Below, one piece after another: positions 59,264 through 64,000 of a stretch of DNA of 64,000 nt; positions within the stretch are counted from its first letter, which is position 1; each line of letters starts with the position of its first letter. The translations under genes and the position numbers were made by a program. The DNA is taken from positions 2,946,001 to 3,010,000 of the forward strand of contig NZ_CP147737.1 of NCBI RefSeq assembly GCF_037265215.1, written 5' to 3'. The stretch is from Xenorhabdus griffiniae (GTDB lineage: Bacteria > Pseudomonadota > Gammaproteobacteria > Enterobacterales > Enterobacteriaceae). The notes below the pieces were generated by a model. That model was not told where the DNA came from and did no database searches. It saw only the letters and a list, made by a program, of their open reading frames with translations.

Positions 59264-60685
59264 TCATTTATTAGATTTACTATTTATCTCCGTTATCCAC
59301 TGCATAACTTGTTGGCGAGAAACCTTTATTCCGCCATTTTTCAGTTGAGCAGGTAACACATAACAGGCAACAGGCCGCTGGAAAGCCGCGGTTTTATCCG
59401 CAAGCCAATCAATAATTGTCTCTGTTAGTGCAGGATACTGAGTTTCAATTACCGCTACTGGCCGATGACCGAATTCAATATCAGGAATGGGAACAACAAA
59501 ACTCTGTTCAATTTGAGGATGTTGGTTAATGATCCGCTCAATATCTTCTGGCTGGATACCCTCCCCACCACTAAAGAATTGGTTATCGAGACGCCCTAAA
59601 ATCCGCAACTCTCCCTGTTCAAATACGCCTCGATCACGGGTTGAAAACCATCCTTCGTTATCTGCCAATGGCTGCAATTCTCCATTAACCCAATAACCCA
59701 TCGCGATACTATCAGCACGGAGCTGAATTTCTTCATCGACTAAGCGAATGGATTTTCCGGGGAGCGGATTGCCTACCCCAGGCAACCCATCAGCGCGTTT
59801 TGCGCAAACAGTGGATGCCATTTCTGTCAACCCATAGCCACACCAACAACGAATACCCAGTTCTTCAGCCCGTTGGGGCAGTGACGTCGGTATCATTGCG
59901 CCTCCCAATAACACTTCTTTTAATGTCAATGGATAGTTGTGGGGTTGTTCCAGCAAACGCCACAGTTGAGTAGGTACAAGTGATGCATGGGTACAACCAG
60001 ACAGCGCACGATCCAGCGGGTGTAAATCCCTCAGCACTAATGTTGCGCCTGTTTGTAACCAACGCCAAAGGATCCCCTGGCCTGAAACATGAAACAAGGG
60101 CAATGACAGTAACCAACTATCATCTGGCTGAAAATCCATACAGGAAAGAATACCTTGAGCGCTGGCAAGATGAGCACCTATGGCGTGTACCGCAGCCTTG
60201 GGTAACCCAGAAGAGCCAGAGGTCAGGATCATGCTGGCAGGGCGTTGACTTTCCCACATCACCAACAGGTTGTTTTTTGCACGCTCATCATGTTTCGCCG
60301 GAAACTTTTGTTGCCAGTCAAGTCTCTTAACTGGCATAACAGGCGAAGGCGAGTTCGTGAAATCCACCCCATAATCCATATTGAGATGAGGCAATAGCTC
60401 CGCCAGCAACCGATCAGGTAACTGAGGATTAAGAAGTAACGCTCTGGCACCACATCGCAGGATAGCCAGGTAACATAACAGAAGTTCCGCGCTGTTTTTA
60501 CCTCTCAGGATCACACCACTACCTTCCACCACACCCTGTTGGTGGAAATGGACAGCAATAGCATTGATACGTTGCGTTAATTGATGCCAGGTTAGTTGCT
60601 CATCATCTAACTGAATAGCCTGTTTTTCAGGTAAGGATGCAGCCCAATGCTGCCACGGCCATTGAGTCCACTCTATTACTGACAT
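59264..60685 (-). CDS. menE: 2-succinylbenzoate-CoA ligase
   Basis: AMP-forming ligase of menaquinone synthesis. 473 aa (E. coli 451), ANL superfamily. The ATP-binding motif is [16 protein letters not shown] near residue 150, GYGLTEMAS near 287, FSTRDRG near 347, and a C-terminal Lys in [11 protein letters not shown] near 457. Last gene of the men operon; it overlaps the menC end by 10 nt. Confidence 0.95.
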   Translation of the reverse strand: MSVIEWTQWPWQHWAASLPEKQAIQLDDEQLTWHQLTQRINAIAVHFHQQGVVEGSGVILRGKNSAELLLCYLAILRCGARALLLNPQLPDRLLAELLPHLNMDYGVDFTNSPSPVMPVKRLDWQQKFPAKHDERAKNNLLVMWESQRPASMILTSGSSGLPKAAVHAIGAHLASAQGILSCMDFQPDDSWLLSLPLFHVSGQGILWRWLQTGATLVLRDLHPLDRALSGCTHASLVPTQLWRLLEQPHNYPLTLKEVLLGGAMIPTSLPQRAEELGIRCWCGYGLTEMASTVCAKRADGLPGVGNPLPGKSIRLVDEEIQLRADSIAMGYWVNGELQPLADNEGWFSTRDRGVFEQGELRILGRLDNQFFSGGEGIQPEDIERIINQHPQIEQSFVVPIPDIEFGHRPVAVIETQYPALTETIIDWLADKTAAFQRPVACYVLPAQLKNGGIKVSRQQVMQWITEINSKSNK

Positions 60686-61656
60686 TTATGACTCCACACC
60701 ATAGCCAGCTTCTCCAGCATGACACATGGCATATGGCTCTCTGGCCAACAACGAATAAGTTGTGACTGGATAAGATCCAAAGTATCCAAACCCGGAAGTG
60801 AATCAGGTGTGAGCCATTGCGCAAGACGCGCCAATTGTGTCAAGCCAAAGCTAGTTTCAATGCTGGAGCTAATAACAGCCTCTAACCCTAACTGATGTGC
60901 TTCAGTAATTAATTGACGGCAACGGTCAATACTGCCTGTCAATGTTGGTTTGATGATAATAGCAGAAACACCCTCCTGAGCTTCTACAGTAAAACCGGCT
61001 TCACGGACACTTTCATCCCATGCAATGGCGATACCCGTTTCACGAGCAAACGCCAGAGATTCATCCCTGGTTTTGCAGGGTTCTTCGATAAAAGCAATTC
61101 GGTGCCGATAATCTGGATTGACATACTTAGCGAAACCTTCTGCTTTTGTACGTGTCCAACTACGGTTAGCATCTAATCGCAATCGGAGATCAGGCACCGC
61201 TTCAAGCATCACATTGACTACCATGCCATCCCGTACAGCTTCATACAGCCCCACTTTCACTTTAGCAATCTTCTGACCTGCCATATTACCCAAACGCAGG
61301 ATCACATCATCAGGATCGCCGGTACATAACGGCGCCTTGCAATAATTAGCTGTTTCGGGTAACTCTCCCCGTAATTCAGCCAGTGCACAGCTTAGGCCAA
61401 ACGCAACGGAAGGCAGATCGCTCTCTTCTGGCTGTGTCCCCAGACACCAGTGTTGCAGCCATTCCACCGCCGATGCTTTAGCTTGTTCAGGCGTTTCATG
61501 GCTAAATTCAGGCAATGGGGAAATCTCTCCCCAACCGTCTTGTCCATTTTCCTGCAAGTGCACCAAAAACCCGTCACGGGTTTTCAGGCGCTGATAACGC
61601 AAAATGATACCTGCCTCCATAGGCAGGCTGAATTGGTACAAAGTTGCTTTACGCAT
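60676..61656 (-). CDS. menC: o-Succinylbenzoate synthase
   Basis: Enolase-superfamily dehydratase turning SHCHC into o-succinylbenzoate. From ATG 61656 (MRKATLYQF) it is 326 aa (E. coli 320); a longer frame runs into the menB 3' end. The Lys pair and metal ligands are visible: [38 protein letters not shown] and [11 protein letters not shown]. It begins 16 bp after the menB stop. Confidence 0.95.
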   Translation of the reverse strand: MRKATLYQFSLPMEAGIILRYQRLKTRDGFLVHLQENGQDGWGEISPLPEFSHETPEQAKASAVEWLQHWCLGTQPEESDLPSVAFGLSCALAELRGELPETANYCKAPLCTGDPDDVILRLGNMAGQKIAKVKVGLYEAVRDGMVVNVMLEAVPDLRLRLDANRSWTRTKAEGFAKYVNPDYRHRIAFIEEPCKTRDESLAFARETGIAIAWDESVREAGFTVEAQEGVSAIIIKPTLTGSIDRCRQLITEAHQLGLEAVISSSIETSFGLTQLARLAQWLTPDSLPGLDTLDLIQSQLIRCWPESHMPCVMLEKLAMVWSHKCQ

Positions 61657-61672
61657 AATGGATGACAACTTA

Positions 61673-62530
61673 TTACGGATTACGCTTGAACTTACTGAAA
61701 TCAGGATGGCGTTTTTCGTTGAACGCATTGCGCCCTTCCTTCCCTTCTTCGGTCATGTAGAACAGCATAGTGGCATTACCCGCCAATTCCTGTAAACCCG
61801 CCTGACCATCGCAATCTGCGTTCAATGCCGCCTTCAGGCAACGCAACGCCATTGGGCTGTTTTCCAGCATTTCACGACACCAGCGCACCGTCTCTTTTTC
61901 CAATTTGGCATAAGGTACAACGGTGTTCACCAGTCCCATATCCAGTGCCTCTTTAGCATTATATTGGCGGCATAGGAACCAGATCTCGCGCGCCTTTTTC
62001 TGTCCTACGATCCGCGCCATATACGATGCCCCCCAGCCACCATCAAAAGAACCGACTTTAGGGCCAGTTTGACCAAAAATGGCATTATCCGCCGCAATGG
62101 TCAAATCACACATCAAATGCAGGACATGCCCGCCGCCAATGGCATATCCCGCAACCATGGCAACGACAGGTTTTGGACAGGTACGGATCTGCCGCTGAAA
62201 ATCTAATACATTCAGATGATGTGTTCCGCTGTCATCTTTATAACCACCATAATCACCACGGATTTTTTGGTCGCCTCCAGCACAAAACGCTTTTTCTCCC
62301 ATTCCTGTCAGAATAATCGTTCCAATTGCTTCGTCATAACGGGCATCTGCCAACGCCTGAATCATCTCTTTGACGGTCAGGGGGCGGAATGCATTACGCA
62401 CTTGTGGGCGATTAATCGTAATCTTGGCAATGCCATCTGTGGATTTATGGTAGAGAATATCTTCAAACCCTTGGGAACAATCTTGCCACTCAATAGGGGC
62501 ATATAATTTTTCTTCGCTTGGGTAATGCAT
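61673..62530 (-). CDS. menB: 1,4-Dihydroxy-2-naphthoyl-CoA synthase
   Basis: Crotonase-fold ring-closing enzyme of menaquinone synthesis, 285 aa (E. coli 285). [15 protein letters not shown] (oxyanion region), [20 protein letters not shown], and [20 protein letters not shown] with the active-site residues are conserved, as is the C-terminal [12 protein letters not shown]. Confidence 0.97.
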   Translation of the reverse strand: MHYPSEEKLYAPIEWQDCSQGFEDILYHKSTDGIAKITINRPQVRNAFRPLTVKEMIQALADARYDEAIGTIILTGMGEKAFCAGGDQKIRGDYGGYKDDSGTHHLNVLDFQRQIRTCPKPVVAMVAGYAIGGGHVLHLMCDLTIAADNAIFGQTGPKVGSFDGGWGASYMARIVGQKKAREIWFLCRQYNAKEALDMGLVNTVVPYAKLEKETVRWCREMLENSPMALRCLKAALNADCDGQAGLQELAGNATMLFYMTEEGKEGRNAFNEKRHPDFSKFKRNP

Positions 62531-62542
62531 TATTGTGTTTCC

Positions 62543-63313
62543 TTAACCAAAAAATGATAAAAAACAGTTCACTGCGCTGGAAAAAGCCACAGGATTGCCA
62601 TAATGAGCATTATGTCCAACTTGAGGAATGGTTGTTAATGGCAACGTATATTGCTGTGCTATGCTCTGGAATTTACGATCATTTTCCCCACATAAGTAAG
62701 AGAAAGGAATAGATATTTGCTGTAAAGCAGGAACTAGCCAGGGTTGGCGGCCTAACGAGGTGTTTTCCAGCATATCTGCGATACGATCTCCTCTGTTTTG
62801 GCTGCGCAGATGAATAATTTGCTCACGTTGTGCCGCCGTTAAGTCAGCGAATATCGGTTGTTGATACCAATCAGGCAAGACTGACGCCATTGGCTCCTGG
62901 CGAAAACGTTGCGCCCAATGCTGATCACTGCGCAATCGCACATCACGCTCCTGCTGGGAAAACAGCCCCGGATTGCCTCCTTCCACTAGCAACCCGCGCA
63001 GGCCATTTTGTTTGCCATAGAGCGCATGGTACATAGCTATTCGTCCACCCAGTGAATAACCAATCAAACAGTAATCATTGATTGAATGCCCGATTAGGGT
63101 TGCCGTCAGCAATTCACTCATCTCGGCAAAACCGCCAGTCACATTCACATTGGCGGAATTACCGTGTCCCGGTAAATCAACAACCAATGAAGGATATCGA
63201 TCACAAGCATCCACGACTGGAAACCAATCGTCGCCGCTTCCCAATAATCCATGTAACCAGACTAACCACGTCCCTTGGTTATCGGTATGAAATGCCTGAC
63301 AGTTTAGTTTCAC
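62543..63313 (-). CDS. menH: 2-Succinyl-6-hydroxy-2,4-cyclohexadiene-1-carboxylate synthase
   Basis: Alpha/beta-hydrolase-fold enzyme that removes pyruvate from SEPHCHC. GTG 63313 overlaps the menD stop (GTGA) and gives 256 aa (E. coli 252); the longer frame to 63349 reads through menD. Oxyanion [12 protein letters not shown], nucleophile Ser in [15 protein letters not shown], and the catalytic His in [11 protein letters not shown] are present. Confidence 0.93.
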   Translation of the reverse strand: MKLNCQAFHTDNQGTWLVWLHGLLGSGDDWFPVVDACDRYPSLVVDLPGHGNSANVNVTGGFAEMSELLTATLIGHSINDYCLIGYSLGGRIAMYHALYGKQNGLRGLLVEGGNPGLFSQQERDVRLRSDQHWAQRFRQEPMASVLPDWYQQPIFADLTAAQREQIIHLRSQNRGDRIADMLENTSLGRQPWLVPALQQISIPFSYLCGENDRKFQSIAQQYTLPLTTIPQVGHNAHYGNPVAFSSAVNCFLSFFG

Positions 63314-64000
63314 AGCGCCGCCACCTGTTCCAGTAACTCTTGCAGGCATATTGCCCCTGCATTGCCTGAAACCTTTAACTCAATCAATGTCGTCTCCTTA
63401 CGATCCCATACTTGTTGGGCACAGCGTTTTAATTCCGGCCAATTTTGCGGTGCTGCATAGTTTAGGCCGAACATGGCAGCAACATGATCAAAATTGACAT
63501 CTTGCGGCATACAGTAAAAACGCTGACGTTCTTCCTGTGGTGTTGGTAACAGCGAAAAAATCTGCCCGCCATTATTATTCACTATGATCAATAACATGGG
63601 AGCGGAAAGATGGCGTAATAAAGCCAGGCTATTCAGGTCATAAAGGGCGGAGATATCACCTATAATCGTGAGTGTCGGTTTATTGGTTGCCCGCTGTACG
63701 CCCGCGGCAGTCGCGATCAAGCCGTCTATACCACTGGCACCTCGGTTACTGTAAACCGGATAACCCACGGGAAGTTGCCCCAACGCATCAACCAAACGCA
63801 CAACCAAGCTATTGCCAACAAACAATTGCCCTTGCTCTGGCAACAATTGGTGCAATTGATGCGCAACTGCGGCCTCGCTGAATTCTCCCGTCAACTTTGT
63901 TTCAACACACTTAAACGCGCTTTTTGACCATAAGTTCAATTCCTCTGCCCAAGGTGCTCGTGAATATGCGGGATGCTCCCGTAACCAATCAGTTACACTG
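63310..64000 (-). CDS. menD: 2-Succinyl-5-enolpyruvyl-6-hydroxy-3-cyclohexene-1-carboxylate synthase (C-terminal part)
   Basis: Thiamine-diphosphate enzyme joining isochorismate and 2-oxoglutarate. The gene runs off the window; about 229 C-terminal codons are seen, including in-frame sequence up to base 64000. The ThDP-binding part is visible: [30 protein letters not shown] with the GD...N metal motif, and [13 protein letters not shown]. Its TGA overlaps the menH start. Confidence 0.96.
   Translation of the reverse strand, partial: SVTDWLREHPAYSRAPWAEELNLWSKSAFKCVETKLTGEFSEAAVAHQLHQLLPEQGQLFVGNSLVVRLVDALGQLPVGYPVYSNRGASGIDGLIATAAGVQRATNKPTLTIIGDISALYDLNSLALLRHLSAPMLLIIVNNNGGQIFSLLPTPQEERQRFYCMPQDVNFDHVAAMFGLNYAAPQNWPELKRCAQQVWDRKETTLIELKVSGNAGAICLQELLEQVAAL

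Overview
The window is chromosomal DNA of a gammaproteobacterium of the order Enterobacterales. Gene order follows Escherichia coli over long blocks (lysP-yeiE-yeiH-nfo-fruK, yeiP-lpxT-mepS, yejG-bcr-rsuA-radD-rplY-yejK-yejL-yejM-proL, nrdA-nrdB-yfaE, ubiG/gyrA, rcsC/rcsB-rcsD, menD-H-B-C-E). Moderate-to-low GC, protein sequences clearly diverged from E. coli, a chitin-active LPMO and a dense family of about 105-bp palindromic repeats point to Morganellaceae, most likely Xenorhabdus or Photorhabdus. The genus is an inference; no 16S or marker search was possible.

Layout. 0-4.5 kb: rne, an NAD(P)-binding oxidoreductase-like gene and tmaR. 4.8-8.2 kb: sbcB and dld. 8.3-10.1 kb: the putrescine importer plaP with an elaborate untranslated leader and a possible leader ORF. 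10.6-13.7 kb: a Fur-box-preceded ABC importer of the siderophore/iron type (binding protein, permease, ATPase). 13.8-18.5 kb: lysP, yeiE, yeiH, nfo. 18.5-21.1 kb: an orphan fruK without fruB/fruA, an intact IS5-family element with TA-flanked ends, and a Nudix gene broken by a 7-bp tandem duplication. 21.3-26.4 kb: mtr, efpL/yeiP, two small secreted pilin-like proteins, lpxT, mepS. 26.5-35.5 kb: the yej block ending in tRNA-Pro(GGG).

35.5-41.0 kb, immediately after tRNA-Pro, is the accessory part of the window: an aac(3) remnant, an AA10 LPMO, a glyoxalase-fold protein, a phage-type lysozyme, a 24-codon small ORF in its own short transcription unit, a small membrane protein with an internal duplication and an AmiD-like amidase that lacks the usual lipoprotein leader. 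Five of the ten palindromic repeats lie here, including one repeat inserted into another.

41.0-55.2 kb: yfaE, nrdB, nrdA (NrdR and DnaA boxes upstream), ubiG, gyrA and the Rcs phosphorelay (rcsC convergent with rcsD-rcsB). 55.4-56.9 kb: tRNA-Ser(UGA), tRNA-Thr(UGU) and an AT-rich acyltransferase. 57.2-59.1 kb: tyrP behind a near-consensus TyrR box, and yfaZ. 59.3-64.0 kb: the menaquinone operon menD(partial)-menH-menB-menC-menE.

I did not find a complete new defence, toxin or secretion system. The most interesting signals are the mobile TA-inserting repeat family with a nested copy, the multilayered plaP leader, the LPMO whose copper-binding histidine is not at the expected signal-peptidase cut, two cell-wall hydrolases without export signals, and the small ORF at 38946.
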